Assembly: GCA_902168205.1 (NCBI GenBank)
Contig: CABHOK010000014.1
Coordinates: 62,001-126,000 of the forward strand
Length of the DNA: 64,000 bases
Direction of reading: 5' to 3'
Source of the DNA: an uncultured Chitinophaga sp.
Lineage (GTDB): Bacteria > Bacteroidota > Bacteroidia > Cytophagales > Cyclobacteriaceae
Positions within the stretch are counted from its first letter, which is position 1. Each line of letters starts with the position of its first letter. The notes below the pieces were generated by a model that searched no databases, was not told where the DNA came from, and was given only the letters and a program-made list of their open reading frames with translations. The position numbers and the translations under genes are program-made. Shown one piece after another: positions 53,062-63,800 of this stretch.

Positions 53062-54375
53062 ATGAAAACAAAGGGTAATAAGAAAACGAAGGTCAATATA
53101 GTTACACTGGGTTGCTCCAAAAATCTGGTGGACTCTGAAGTCTTATTGACGCAATTACGCGGTAACGGCATTGATGCCGTGCACGAATCGAATGAAGACG
53201 ATGCCAGCGTTGTGGTGATTAACACCTGCGGATTTATTGATAATGCCAAGCAGGAATCCATCGATACGATTTTACGCTATGTAGATGCCAAAGAAGAAGG
53301 CATTGTAGATAAAGTTTATGTTACGGGCTGTCTCTCACAACGCTATAAAGACGACCTCGAAAAAGAAATACCGGATGTTGATGCCTGGTTCGGAACCCGC
53401 GACCTGTCGCGCATTCTGAAAGTATTCAAGGCTGATTATAAGCACGAGCTCGTAGGTGAGCGCATTCTCACGAACCCGAGTCATTATGCTTACCTGAAAA
53501 TATCCGAAGGCTGTGATCGTCCTTGTTCGTTCTGTGCTATTCCTCTAATGCGTGGAGGACACATTTCACGCCCGATGGAAGAGCTGGTGCTTGAAGCAAA
53601 GAACCTCGCTAAAAACGGCACCAAAGAATTGTTGCTCATTGCTCAAGACTCAACTTATTACGGTCTTGATCTATATAAGAAAAGAAATCTTGCTGAACTT
53701 CTGCAGCGCCTGTCGGATGTAGAAGGTATTGACTGGATCCGCTTACACTATGCATTCCCTGCCGGTTTCCCGATGGATGCTCTGCAGGTAATGGCCGAAC
53801 GTTCCAACATCTGCAAGTATATTGATATTCCGCTTCAGCATGGTTCAACCAACATGCTACAGATTATGCGCAGAGGTATAACGCGCGAAAAGACTGAGCA
53901 ATTGCTTAACACCATTCGTGAGAAGGTTCCGGGTATTGCTATTCGTACTACCATGATCGCGGGTCACCCGGGAGAAACAGAAGCAGAATACCAGGAGATG
54001 CTGAGTTTCATTGAGCGATCACGATTCGATCGTCTGGGAGTATTTGCTTATTCACATGAAGAGAATACACATGCTTATTCCATGGCTGACGATGTGCCGG
54101 ACGAAGTAAAGCAGCAACGTGTTGACGAGATCATGGAGTTACAACAAGGTATATCGCTTGAACTGAACCAGCAGAAGATCGGCAAAATCTATAAGACGCT
54201 GGTGGATCGTAAAGAAGGCGGTGCATTTATAGGACGAACCGAATTTGATTCACCGGAAGTTGATAACGAAGTGATTATTCACAGCCCTGACAACTACATT
54301 CGCATCGGCGATTTTGTGAATGTAAAAATCAAATCGGCTACCGAGTTTGATCTTAGCGGCAGCATTGTGCAATAG
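53062..54375 (+). CDS. rimO: Ribosomal protein uS12 methylthiotransferase
   Basis: 437 residues. MTTase N-domain with VTLGCSKNLVDSEVL (first Cys of the second cluster) and INTCGFIDNAK, radical-SAM SEGCDRPCSFCAIP with the CxxxCxxC cluster, and a C-terminal TRAM domain. It adds a methylthio group to Asp89 (E. coli numbering) of S12. Divergent from the lipoprotein gene. Confidence 0.96.
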   Translation: MKTKGNKKTKVNIVTLGCSKNLVDSEVLLTQLRGNGIDAVHESNEDDASVVVINTCGFIDNAKQESIDTILRYVDAKEEGIVDKVYVTGCLSQRYKDDLEKEIPDVDAWFGTRDLSRILKVFKADYKHELVGERILTNPSHYAYLKISEGCDRPCSFCAIPLMRGGHISRPMEELVLEAKNLAKNGTKELLLIAQDSTYYGLDLYKKRNLAELLQRLSDVEGIDWIRLHYAFPAGFPMDALQVMAERSNICKYIDIPLQHGSTNMLQIMRRGITREKTEQLLNTIREKVPGIAIRTTMIAGHPGETEAEYQEMLSFIERSRFDRLGVFAYSHEENTHAYSMADDVPDEVKQQRVDEIMELQQGISLELNQQKIGKIYKTLVDRKEGGAFIGRTEFDSPEVDNEVIIHSPDNYIRIGDFVNVKIKSATEFDLSGSIVQ

Positions 54376-54473
54376 GCTTGTTACTTTGCTATAGTGCAAC
54401 CTGTGGGAGTTATACTTTGCCGGCTTAAAGCTTTAACATATCATTAACAAAGTTTTGATGCTGGCTATGAAGG

Positions 54474-54540
54474 ATTCACAACCTCGAGTCACATTTTCCT
54501 AAACTTAATACAGGAAATTGTCGTTATTCGGGTTGTGAAT
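54474..54540. promoter_or_regulatory. Nested inverted repeat in the rimO-bshC gap
   Basis: ATTCACAACC (54474-54483) and GGTTGTGAAT (54531-54540) are perfectly complementary, and between them TTTCCT and AGGAAA make an inner stem. It ends 30 bp before bshC. Confidence 0.45.
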
Positions 54541-54570
54541 TCACGTACCACCAATCCGTGTTCTTAACGT

Positions 54571-56145
54571 ATGCACCTGGAGCAGATTTCCTTCGCTGAA
54601 ACGCGATCATTCAGTTCGTTTTTCCTTGACTACATCCAACAGAAAGAATCTCTTAAGCCATTCTACAGTCGCTTTCCGCAACTGGAAAATTTCAAAGGTC
54701 AGCTTGCCGATAAACAGAAGTCTTTCCCAATGGAGACACGCCATACGCTGGCAAAAGTTCTTCAGCAACAATATATAGCTGTCCAAAATATTCCGGCTGT
54801 TCAGCAGAACATCGAAGCATTGCAACAGCCTAATACATTTACCGTTGTAACCGGCCATCAGCTAAACATTTTTACAGGACCGCTATATTTCATTTACAAA
54901 ATCGTTACGGTGATCAACACCTGTAAAAAGTTAAAGGCTTTATACCCCGACTATAATTTTGTTCCGGTCTACTGGATGGCTTCAGAAGATCATGATTATA
55001 ATGAAATAAAATACTTCAGACTATACGGTAAGAAATATAGCTGGGGCACTAATCAAACAGGTGCTGTGGGAAGATTTTCAACGAAGGATCTTTTACCCTT
55101 GCTGAATGAAATCCCCGGAGATATATCAATCTTCCGTGAAGCTTATACAAAAGGTAAATCACTGAGTGATGCGGTACGGCAATATGTACATACACTCTTT
55201 GGTAAAGAAGGCCTTGTTGTAGTAGATGCCGATAACGTTGAATTGAAATCGATCTTCAAAGAGGTTATTCGTCAGGATATACTTGATAACACTACCAAGA
55301 AACTTGTAGACCAAACAAACAGCGCGCTCGAAAACGAAGGCTATAAAATACAGGTATTCTGTCGTGATATAAATTTCTTTTATCTCGATAAAGACCTGCG
55401 CAGCCGGATTGAAAAATCAGGAGATACTTACCAGGTTGTTGATACTGATATAACTTTCTCAGCAGGAGAAATAAAAAAACTTATTGACGAGTATCCTGAG
55501 CGATTCAGTCCTAATGTAATTCTACGACCACTATACCAGGAGATGATATTACCCAACCTCGCGTATGTGGGTGGTCCTTCAGAAGTAGTATACTGGCTTC
55601 AATTAAAAAGTGTATTCGAGCATTTCAACACACCATTCCCGATGCTTATGCCGCGCAATTTTGCCATGGTGATGGAACACACCGTTATGCGCAAGTTCGA
55701 CAAGACAGGACTCGAGTTGAAAGATCTTTTCGAAGAAAAAAATTATCTCTTCAATCACTGGGTGCTGAAGCATTCACCACGTAACCTTACCGTTGGTGCA
55801 GAGCGAAAACAAGTGCTCGATCTTTTTGAAGAGCTGAAGAAAAGATCGGATGCCATTGATACGACACTAACAGCCTATATCGGTGCTGAAGGAAAGCGCG
55901 CACTGAATAGCCTTGAGAAAATAGAACGAAAATTACTGCGTGCCGAAAAACGCCTGCATACCGACAAGCTTAAACAAATAGAAGCTGTAAAAGATATACT
56001 CTTCCCCAACGGAAGCCTGCAGGAACGCACGGATAACTTCCTGAATTTCTACCAGCAGGACAAAGCGTTTATTGACAAGCTGATTGAAAAATTTGATCCG
56101 TTCGATTACCAGTTTAATATTCTTTCTTACAACAGTCAGCCGTAA
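54571..56145 (+). CDS. bshC: Bacillithiol biosynthesis cysteine-adding enzyme BshC
   Basis: 524 residues. Characteristic blocks TVVTGHQLNIFTGPLYFIYK, FVPVYWMASEDHDYNEI, LRPLYQEMILPNLAYVGGPSEVVYWLQLK (first part) and FPMLMPRNFAMV, with a C-terminal coiled coil. It adds cysteine to GlcN-malate to complete bacillithiol, the low-molecular-weight thiol of Firmicutes and many Bacteroidota. BshA and BshB are not in the window. Confidence 0.94.
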   Translation: MHLEQISFAETRSFSSFFLDYIQQKESLKPFYSRFPQLENFKGQLADKQKSFPMETRHTLAKVLQQQYIAVQNIPAVQQNIEALQQPNTFTVVTGHQLNIFTGPLYFIYKIVTVINTCKKLKALYPDYNFVPVYWMASEDHDYNEIKYFRLYGKKYSWGTNQTGAVGRFSTKDLLPLLNEIPGDISIFREAYTKGKSLSDAVRQYVHTLFGKEGLVVVDADNVELKSIFKEVIRQDILDNTTKKLVDQTNSALENEGYKIQVFCRDINFFYLDKDLRSRIEKSGDTYQVVDTDITFSAGEIKKLIDEYPERFSPNVILRPLYQEMILPNLAYVGGPSEVVYWLQLKSVFEHFNTPFPMLMPRNFAMVMEHTVMRKFDKTGLELKDLFEEKNYLFNHWVLKHSPRNLTVGAERKQVLDLFEELKKRSDAIDTTLTAYIGAEGKRALNSLEKIERKLLRAEKRLHTDKLKQIEAVKDILFPNGSLQERTDNFLNFYQQDKAFIDKLIEKFDPFDYQFNILSYNSQP

Positions 56146-56154
56146 TTTGCTAAC

Positions 56155-56733
56155 ATGACAAAAGCGGAGCTGCGAAAAATATACCTGGCAAAACGAAAGT
56201 CTATTTCAGAGGCAGAGTACCTGCAGCTCAATCATCAGCTTTGTGAAAACTTTTTTGCGCTTGTTGATCTCTCGTTCATCAGGGTGCTGCACACCTTTAT
56301 ACCGATCGAAAAAAATCGGGAGCCTAACACCTGGCTCATCATCGATCGCATTCGCAGAGAGTTTCCGCATATACGATTATCCATCCCCAAGATAAATACC
56401 GAAACGGGTGGGCTCGAAAATTTCTTCCTTGAAGGCATGCATCAGCTCACACTCAATACCTGGGGAATACTCGAGCCAAAACAAGGTATACCTACAGAGC
56501 CGGAGAAGATTGATATGGTACTGGTGCCCATGCTTACCTTCGATATGAACGGCCAGCGGGTTGGCTATGGCAAAGGTTTTTATGATCGCTTTCTGGCAAC
56601 GTGTAGACCTACCGTTAAGAGTGTGGGGCTTTCTCTCTACGAACCGGTAGAAATAATACAGGACATCGAAGATCACGATGTCCCCTTAACCTATTGTGTT
56701 ACGCCTACACAAGCCTTCAGCTTTCAATCGTAA
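56155..56733 (+). CDS. 5-formyltetrahydrofolate cyclo-ligase
   Basis: 192 residues. ATP-binding LAKRKSISE near 10, RLSIPKI and the C-terminal VPMLTFDMNGQRVGYGKGFYDRFL. It converts 5-formyl-THF to methenyl-THF with ATP. Starts nine bases after bshC on the same strand, so probably one transcript. Confidence 0.93.
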   Translation: MTKAELRKIYLAKRKSISEAEYLQLNHQLCENFFALVDLSFIRVLHTFIPIEKNREPNTWLIIDRIRREFPHIRLSIPKINTETGGLENFFLEGMHQLTLNTWGILEPKQGIPTEPEKIDMVLVPMLTFDMNGQRVGYGKGFYDRFLATCRPTVKSVGLSLYEPVEIIQDIEDHDVPLTYCVTPTQAFSFQS

Positions 56734-56745
56734 GCTATATATACT

Positions 56746-57828
56746 CTAAATAGAAGGTTCCTGCTGACTGAGACAATGGAATGAACCAAGTCCCCAGATG
56801 ATGTCTAACGAGTCAAGTCCTACAACTTTTCTGTCGTTGAAAGTTTTCTGAAGAATCTCCAAAGCTTTATCATCATTCTTATCGCGGAATGTAGGCACAA
56901 CTACATATTTATTACTTATATAGAAGTTAGCATACGATGCGGGCAGACGCATATCTTCATAAACGATAGCTTCCGGCATCGGCAGCTCCACTATATTCAT
57001 CTGCTTTCCATTCTCCAGACGAAGCTTGCTCAACTCTTTTAAATTGTCGCGCAACGGCACGTAGTTCTCATCAGCACGATTGGTCTCAACAACCGTAACA
57101 ACGGTATCTTCATTTACAAAGCGTGTCAGATCATCGATGTGTCCATCGGTGTCATCGCCGAGTATACCATCGCCCAGCCAAAGTATATTCTCTACTCCGT
57201 AGTAGTTATGTAAAAACTCTTCAACCTGTTTTTGGTTGAGATGTGGATTACGGTTTTCATTCAATAAACATGACGTAGTAGTCAGCAACGTTCCTTTACC
57301 GTTGAATTCTACCGAACCACCTTCCATTACTATACCCGGATATACTACCGGTATATTATAATGCTTCGCGATGAGTGTAGGTATATTATCATCCAGATCG
57401 AACGGAGGATATTTACCACCCCAGGCATTGTAGCCCCAGTCTACTATAATTTTCTTATGTTCTGCATTCGGGTTTAACAAGAATGCAGGTCCATGATCGC
57501 GGCACCATGCATCGTTGGTGGGATGTATAAAGAACTGAACATTATTAAGATCAGCACCGGCTTCCTGCACATAGCGCAGTGCCTTCTGCTTCATGGCTTC
57601 ATCAACCACGTTAACATTTACCTTCTCTCCTTCTGCTACCAGCTTGATAAACTGTGCATATACCGGATATATAGTTGAGATCTTTCCAGGCCATGACGCT
57701 TCCTTGTGCGGCCAGCTGAGCCAGGTGGCATCGTGTTTGGCAAATTCTGCAGGGAAGGAATAGCCGAGCTCCTTTGGAGTTTTAGAGTCCGGAAGTCCGG
57801 AAGTCGGGAAGTTAGCGTTGCCGTTCAT
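56746..57828 (-). CDS. aguA: Agmatine deiminase
   Basis: 360 residues. FPAEFAKHDATWLSWPH at about 24-40, PTNDAWCRDHGPAFL, MEGGSVEFNGKGTLLTTTSCLLN (first part), LGDDTDGHIDDLTRF, and the catalytic Cys352 in GSFHCLSQQEP. It converts agmatine to N-carbamoylputrescine and ammonia; the next enzyme AguB is 470 bp upstream. The first 22 residues are coded by an AGTCCGGA 8-bp repeat (57786-57809) that seems to have replaced the normal start; no other Met precedes the conserved region. Confidence 0.93.
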   Translation of the reverse strand: MNGNANFPTSGLPDSKTPKELGYSFPAEFAKHDATWLSWPHKEASWPGKISTIYPVYAQFIKLVAEGEKVNVNVVDEAMKQKALRYVQEAGADLNNVQFFIHPTNDAWCRDHGPAFLLNPNAEHKKIIVDWGYNAWGGKYPPFDLDDNIPTLIAKHYNIPVVYPGIVMEGGSVEFNGKGTLLTTTSCLLNENRNPHLNQKQVEEFLHNYYGVENILWLGDGILGDDTDGHIDDLTRFVNEDTVVTVVETNRADENYVPLRDNLKELSKLRLENGKQMNIVELPMPEAIVYEDMRLPASYANFYISNKYVVVPTFRDKNDDKALEILQKTFNDRKVVGLDSLDIIWGLGSFHCLSQQEPSI

Positions 57829-58292
57829 TATTCGTTTTTCTTCACTTATTTAAGTCTGTTTCGAAGGCTGTTGATCATAACCAACAGCTCTTCACAATAT
57901 GCATATAGTTCCTTAAAGTCTCCTTGAGAAATATAGTTCCTTCGTATTGCCAGATGGAGACATCCTACTACTTCAACATTCGAGCGAAGTGCATACCCTA
58001 AAAATCGGCTAAACTCGGCATTAGATTGTCCTGTAGATCCTTCCGCTATATTCAACGAAATAGAATCTGCAGCCCGCTTGAATTGAGAAGTCAATATATA
58101 CATCTCATCCTTGGGGAACTACTTGACCAAATCGTTCACTCTCTCAGAAAGATCAGCCGCCTTCTGCCACACAATCAGTCTCTCAAATTTAAAAGCCATA
58201 ATAATTTATAAAAAAAGCTAACGGGTCTTTACAACAACATTTTTAACAACAGGATACGACTTCCGGACTTTCCGTCTCCTTGGCTTTCGGAC
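57786..58292. mobile_element. Inverted-arm repeat unit carrying a four-helix-bundle gene (inferred)
   Basis: Left arm 57786-57809: AGTCCGGA, AGTCCGGA, AGTCGGGA. Right arm 58261-58292 in reverse orientation: TTCCGGAC, TTTCCGTC, TCCTTGGC, TTTCGGAC. The four-helix gene lies between. The unit separates aguA from aguB. There is no transposase, and mobility is an inference from position and from the similar, gene-free copy at 10678-10882. Confidence 0.5.
57846..58199 (-). pseudogene. Four-helix-bundle (S23/bIVP, TIGR02436-like) protein with in-frame amber
   Basis: From ATG 58199 the frame reads MAFKFERLIVWQKAADLSER and VNDLVK, then TAG at 58121-58119, then FPKDEMYILTSQFKRAADSI and the rest of a four-helix-bundle protein (57846-58103 is open as an 85-residue piece beginning at MYILTS). 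The family commonly has Gln-Phe-Pro at this point, so a CAG to TAG change is likely. Total length with the amber read is about 117, the normal size. Homologues occur inside 23S rRNA intervening sequences and beside diversity-generating retroelements (Avd). Suppression or a downstream restart cannot be excluded. Confidence 0.75.
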
Positions 58293-58296
58293 TTAT

Positions 58297-59175
58297 TTAA
58301 TCTCCATCAATATACCGTTTCGTAATCGGCTGATACGAATCAATTCTTCTGTCGCGCAGGAAGGGCCAGTGGGTTCTGTAGCGATCGGTTTGACCGAAGT
58401 CGATTTCTTCTACATGTACTTCTTCCTTATCATGCGATGCCAGGTATATCAATCTTCCGAATGGGTTTGCTATAAATGAGCCTCCCCAGAATTTCATAGC
58501 ACCATTCTGCTCAAACCCAACGCGGTTCACACTAACAACGTGCAAGCCATTCGCTACTGCGTGACTACGCTGAATAGTCTGCCATGCATTATACTGCTCC
58601 GAGTTGGTAGCTTCATCCTGCGATGTAGCCCAACCTATAGCAGTCGGGTAGAATAAAATCTCTGCTCCCATCAGTGATGTAATGCGGGCTGCTTCCGGAT
58701 ACCATTGATCCCAGCAGATGAGTACACCAATCGTTGCAAACTTTGTCTTGAATACTTTATAGCCTAGATCACCAGGCGTGAAGTAAAATTTTTCGTAGTA
58801 AGCCGGATCATCCGGAATGTGCATCTTCCTATACTTGCCCAGATAGGTACCATCGGCATCAATCACAGCAGTAGTGTTGTGATACAAACCTTCCGTACGT
58901 TTTTCAAAAAGTGACGCGATGATCACTACGCCTGTCTCCTTTGCTACAGCCGATAGCGCATCCGTTGAAGGTCCGGGAATAGCTTCAGCCAGTTTAAAGT
59001 TTTCGTAATCTTCAACATCGCAGAAGTAAAGCGAACGAAAAAGCTCTTGCAGACAAACAATCTGCGCTCCTTTAGCTGCAGCTTCGCGAATCTTTTCAAT
59101 GGCTTTTGTCAGGTTCTCCTGAGGATCTTTCGTGCATGACATCTGCACGGTTCCAACTTTCACTTTTTTACTCAC
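58297..59175 (-). CDS. aguB: N-carbamoylputrescine amidase
   Basis: 292 residues, nitrilase superfamily. The Glu-Lys-Cys triad is seen in CLQELFRSLYFC, KYRKMHIPDD and GVLICWDQWYPEAARI. WPFLRDRRIDSYQPITKRY is a typical end. It releases putrescine from N-carbamoylputrescine, the product of AguA. aguA and aguB are on the same strand but split by the repeat unit, which may have broken a former operon. Confidence 0.93.
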   Translation of the reverse strand: MSKKVKVGTVQMSCTKDPQENLTKAIEKIREAAAKGAQIVCLQELFRSLYFCDVEDYENFKLAEAIPGPSTDALSAVAKETGVVIIASLFEKRTEGLYHNTTAVIDADGTYLGKYRKMHIPDDPAYYEKFYFTPGDLGYKVFKTKFATIGVLICWDQWYPEAARITSLMGAEILFYPTAIGWATSQDEATNSEQYNAWQTIQRSHAVANGLHVVSVNRVGFEQNGAMKFWGGSFIANPFGRLIYLASHDKEEVHVEEIDFGQTDRYRTHWPFLRDRRIDSYQPITKRYIDGD

Positions 59176-59275
59176 GTCTGTTTCTCGGTTTTATATTTTT
59201 TTAAAACGCTACAAAATTAGGAAGTAATTCGTCTTACGAAAATTAAGACTTTGCTTCCCGATATGCATAAAAAGA

Positions 59276-59303
59276 AAACCCTCTGAAAAAGTTCAGAGGG
59301 TTT
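59276..59303 (-). terminator. Terminator of the glt operon
   Basis: AAACCCTCTGAA (59276-59287) pairs with TTCAGAGGGTTT (59292-59303); on the minus strand the stem is followed by TTCTTTTT. Confidence 0.88.
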
Positions 59304-59334
59304 GAATTTGCATTTTAAACGAATCAGAGACTTG

Positions 59335-60810
59335 TTATGGTTCTGTTTCGATGTGAACGAACGATTCGTCTTTTGCTTCCAGGTTTGAAGTGCCCATCAG
59401 CCAGGTATCAACAGCACGAGCAGCTTCGCGTCCTTCAGAGATAGCCCACACTACGAGCGACTGGCCTCTGCGAACATCACCTGCAGAGAACACGCCTTCC
59501 TGTGACGACATATAGTTTGTGGTTTTGATGTTGCCGCGCTCATCGAGTTCAAGTTTCAGCTCGTCAACAAGACCACCTTTTTCTGCACCTACGAAACCTA
59601 TCGCAAGCAATGCCAACTCACAAGGAATAACTTTTTCAGTTCCGGCTATTTCCTCAAAGCCCATTTTACCCTGAGCGTTCAATCCCCACTTGATCTCCAC
59701 GATCTTCATGCCTGTAAGACGACCGCTGGCATCACCGACAAATTCTTTGGTAAGAATTGCCCACTGACGATCAGCTCCCTCTTCGTGTGATGATGATGTG
59801 TTGAGGATCATCGGCCATAGCGGCCATGGATTTGTATCATCGTTACGCTTTAACGGAGGCTTGGCAAGTAATTCAATCTGTGTTACTGATTTTGCTTTAT
59901 GACGGTTTGATGTACCAACGCAGTCGGAACCCGTATCACCGCCACCAATCACCAATACATTTTTATCAGTCGCCAGAATTTCTTCAGCAAAAATGTTATC
60001 GCCTGCTACACGCTTGTTCTGTTGAGACAAGAACTCCATCGCGAAGTGTACACCTTTCAGATTTCTTCCAGGTATAGGGAGATCGCGCGGTGCAGAAGCA
60101 CCTCCACACATTACTATAGCATCGAATTCATCCTGTAAATGTTTCGCGCTGATGTTTACACCTACGTGTGCGTTGGTGCGGAATACTACACCTTCCTGCT
60201 CCATCAAACGAAGTCTTCTGTCAATAACATGCTTCTCCAGTTTGAAGTCAGGTATACCATAGCGAAGAAGTCCACCGATCCGGTCACTGCGCTCGAACAC
60301 TGTTACCCAGTGCCCTGCTTTATTTAACTGTGCAGCAGCGGCAAGTCCTGCCGGACCTGATCCTACTACAGCAACACGTTTACCGGTTCTTTGCTTCGGA
60401 GGTGTAGGTTTAAGATAACCTTTTTCGAATGCCTGCTCTGCTATAGTCTTCTCGATATACTCGATCGTAACAGGCTTGTTATTGATGCTGAGTACACAGC
60501 TCGCTTCACAAGGAGCCGGGCAAATTCTTCCGGTAAATTCAGGAAAATTATTGGTGCTGCTCAGAATCTTGATCGCTTCTTCCCACTTGCCATTATATAC
60601 CGCATCGTTGAAGTCAGGTATATTGTTGCCCAGCGGACAACCGTTGTGGCAAAACGGAACGCCACAGTCCATACAACGGGCGGCCTGCTGCTTTACCTTT
60701 TCTTTGTCGAGTGGGTTATATACTTCTTTGTAATCTTTTATACGTTCTTTCGGATCGCGCGACTTGGGCATCTCGCGATCAAACTTCATAAATCCATCTA
60801 TCTGTCCCAT
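59335..60810 (-). CDS. gltD: Glutamate synthase small subunit
   Basis: 491 residues. N-terminal Cys motifs [16 protein letters not shown] and CPAPCEASC (Fe-S), FAD site [21 protein letters not shown] site [13 protein letters not shown] and a C-terminal [16 protein letters not shown]. It feeds NADPH electrons to GltB. Downstream of gltB by 27 bp, same operon. Confidence 0.95.
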   Translation of the reverse strand: MGQIDGFMKFDREMPKSRDPKERIKDYKEVYNPLDKEKVKQQAARCMDCGVPFCHNGCPLGNNIPDFNDAVYNGKWEEAIKILSSTNNFPEFTGRICPAPCEASCVLSINNKPVTIEYIEKTIAEQAFEKGYLKPTPPKQRTGKRVAVVGSGPAGLAAAAQLNKAGHWVTVFERSDRIGGLLRYGIPDFKLEKHVIDRRLRLMEQEGVVFRTNAHVGVNISAKHLQDEFDAIVMCGGASAPRDLPIPGRNLKGVHFAMEFLSQQNKRVAGDNIFAEEILATDKNVLVIGGGDTGSDCVGTSNRHKAKSVTQIELLAKPPLKRNDDTNPWPLWPMILNTSSSHEEGADRQWAILTKEFVGDASGRLTGMKIVEIKWGLNAQGKMGFEEIAGTEKVIPCELALLAIGFVGAEKGGLVDELKLELDERGNIKTTNYMSSQEGVFSAGDVRRGQSLVVWAISEGREAARAVDTWLMGTSNLEAKDESFVHIETEP

Positions 60811-60837
60811 GTGTCTGGTTGCTTCGGTTGTAGTTGA

Positions 60838-63800
60838 TTATTTTTTAACAAGGACTGGTGCTTCCACTGCTTTACCGTTTGAAGCAGAGCGCTGTTGCGC
60901 TTTTTGTTTTTGCAGTACTGCCTTGTAATCACGCGGCATAACTTTTACAAAAAGTTCGCAGGCAGTTTCCCAGTTTTCAAGCACCCACTCTGCCGGATCA
61001 CTGCCGGTATATTTGTGATGCTTTTCAATCATGGCTTTTACTTCTGCCTTGTCTTCCTCTTCCAGTGTTTCAAGATCAACCATCTCGCGGTTGCACAGAC
61101 GCTCGAGCGCATTTTCAGGATCGAAGACATACGCTATACCGCCGCTCATACCGGCTGCAAAGTTTTTACCAGTCTTACCCAGTACAACTACACGACCACC
61201 CGTCATATACTCACACGCGTGATCACCTACACCTTCGACAACGGTTGTTACACCGGAGTTACGAACACAGAAACGTTCACCCGCCTGACCGCGGATATAG
61301 GCCTCACCGGAGGTAGCACCATAGAACGCCACGTTACCAATGATGATGTTATCTTCTGGTTTGAACGTTGCTTCTTTATCAGGGTATATAATAAGCTTGG
61401 CACCTGATAAACCTTTTCCGAAGTAATCGTTCGCTTCACCTTCAAGTTCGAATGTTAAACCGGGAGCACCGAACACCGCGAAGCTCTGACCAGCCGAACC
61501 TTTGAACTGGAAGTGTATCGTATCTTCCGGCAGACCTTTGCCTTTATACTTCTTCGAGATCTCGTTTGAGAGCAATGCTCCTACGGAACGATCTATATTA
61601 TGAATGATGAACTTCTCTTGTACTGCTTCTGCATCATCCAGTGCAGGACGCGCTGCTTCAACAAGTTTCCAGTCGAGTACTTTCTCAAGTTCGAAATCCT
61701 GTTCTATCTGTTTGTATAGCCCTACACCATCGTAAGCAGTTTCCTGGTGAAGTATAGGGGAGAGATCAAGTTTCTTCACTTTCCAGTGATCGATATCCTG
61801 ACGAACGCGCAGCATATCACTACGGCCGATCATTTCATTCACGGTGCGGAAACCAAGCTCTGCCATATTCTCACGAAGATCCTGAGCAAGGAAGCGGAAG
61901 AAGTTTACTACGTGATCAGGATCACCAGTAAATAACTTGCGCAGATCCGGATCTTGTGTAGCGATACCTACCGGGCATGTATTCAGGTGACACTTGCGCA
62001 TCATGATACATCCTTCAACCACCAGGGCTGCCGTTGCAACACCCCACTCTTCGGCACCCAGCATAGCGGCTACCGCTATATCTTTACCCGTACGAATCTG
62101 ACCATCGGTTTGAAGTGTAACGCGACTTCTCAGATTATTTTTTACAAGTGTCTGATGTGCCTCAGCAAGACCAAGCTCCCAAGGTAAACCTGCGTGACGC
62201 ATGGAGCTGATCGGTGATGCGCCCGTTCCCCCATCAGCACCGGAAATTAATATAGCATCTGCTTTTGCTTTTGCTACACCGGCGGCAACAGTACCAACAC
62301 CAGCCTGTGATACAAGCTTCACGTTAATACGTGCCTGACGGTTAGCATTCTTCAAATCAAAGATCAACTGGGCAAGATCTTCAATAGAATATATATCGTG
62401 GTGAGGAGGAGGTGATATCAAACCAACACCCGGTGTTGAGTGACGAACACGTCCGATCCATTCATCTACTTTATGACCTGGTAACTGACCACCTTCGCCA
62501 GGTTTAGCACCTTGCGCCATCTTGATTTGCAGTTCATCTGCATTCGACAGGTAGTAGCTTGTTACACCGAAGCGTCCGGAAGCAACCTGCTTGATAGCCG
62601 AACGTTCCCAGTCACCATTTTCCTTTTTCTCATAGCGGATCTCGTCTTCTCCACCTTCACCGCTGTTGCTCTTACCGCCTATACGGTTCATTGCGATAGC
62701 GAGTGTAGTATGTGCTTCAAATGATATCGATCCGAATGACATGGCACCTGTAGCAAAGCGTTTGAAGATCTCTTCAACAGGTTCAACTTCACTCAGCGGT
62801 ATAGAGTTACGCTTCTTGAATTCGAACAATCCGCGGATCGTGAGTTGATCACGCGTCTGATCGTTTATTTTCTGTGCGTACTTTCTGTATAGATCGTAGT
62901 TGTTTGTTTTCGTAGAATGTTGCAGCAAGTGTATAACTTCAGGGCTGAACATGTGCTTCTCGCCTCTGCGTTTCCACTGATATATACCACCTACCTGAAG
63001 TTCTTTGCTATCCGTAGCAAATGCAAGTTTATGACGAACCAGTACTTCGCTTGCTACATCATCAAATGACAAACCTTCAATGCGGCTGATGGTGCCTCGG
63101 AAACATTTTTCCATCACATCGCTGCCGAGTCCAACGGCTTCAAAGATCTGTGACGACTGATATGACTGCAGTGTACTGATACCCATCTTCGACATAACTT
63201 TCAGCAAGCCGTTACCAATCGCTTTCTGGAAGTTTGCATAAGCTTCTTCATCAGCAAGCGGCTTGTAGAACATGCCGTGCTTGTTCATCGAATGTATACT
63301 TTCAAGTGCTATATAGGGGTTCACCGCACTTGCACCATAACCAATGATAGTTGCAAAGTGCTGCACTTCCCATGCATCGCCTGCTTCTACAACAAGACCA
63401 GCCTGTGTACGAATGCGTTTCTCTACGAGGTACTGATGAACAGAACCTACCGATAACAATGAAGGTATAGGAGCATACTCATCGCTGATTTTTCTATCGG
63501 ACAGGATCAGAATTTTCTTGCCGGCACGAACTGCTTTCTCGGCTTCACAACATATACGTGTGATGCTTTCTTCAAGTCTGCCCGGTTCACCATCTGCCTT
63601 AAATACACATTGTATTACTGCATATTCAAAACCCTGGTCTTGCAGGTGCTTGAGTTTTTCCAGATCATCATTCAACAACACCGGTTGTGAGATGTGTATC
63701 TGACGTGTATGCTCAGGTGTCTCATCCAACACGTTGAGACTTGCTCCTACGCGCGTGAAGAGTGACATTACCAGGCGCTCGCGGATCGGATCGATCGGAG

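Noticed and set aside
54376-54470. Possible promoter ATACTTTG at about 54411-54418
   Set aside because: Only the second half fits TAnnTTTG; no -33 element at a proper distance.
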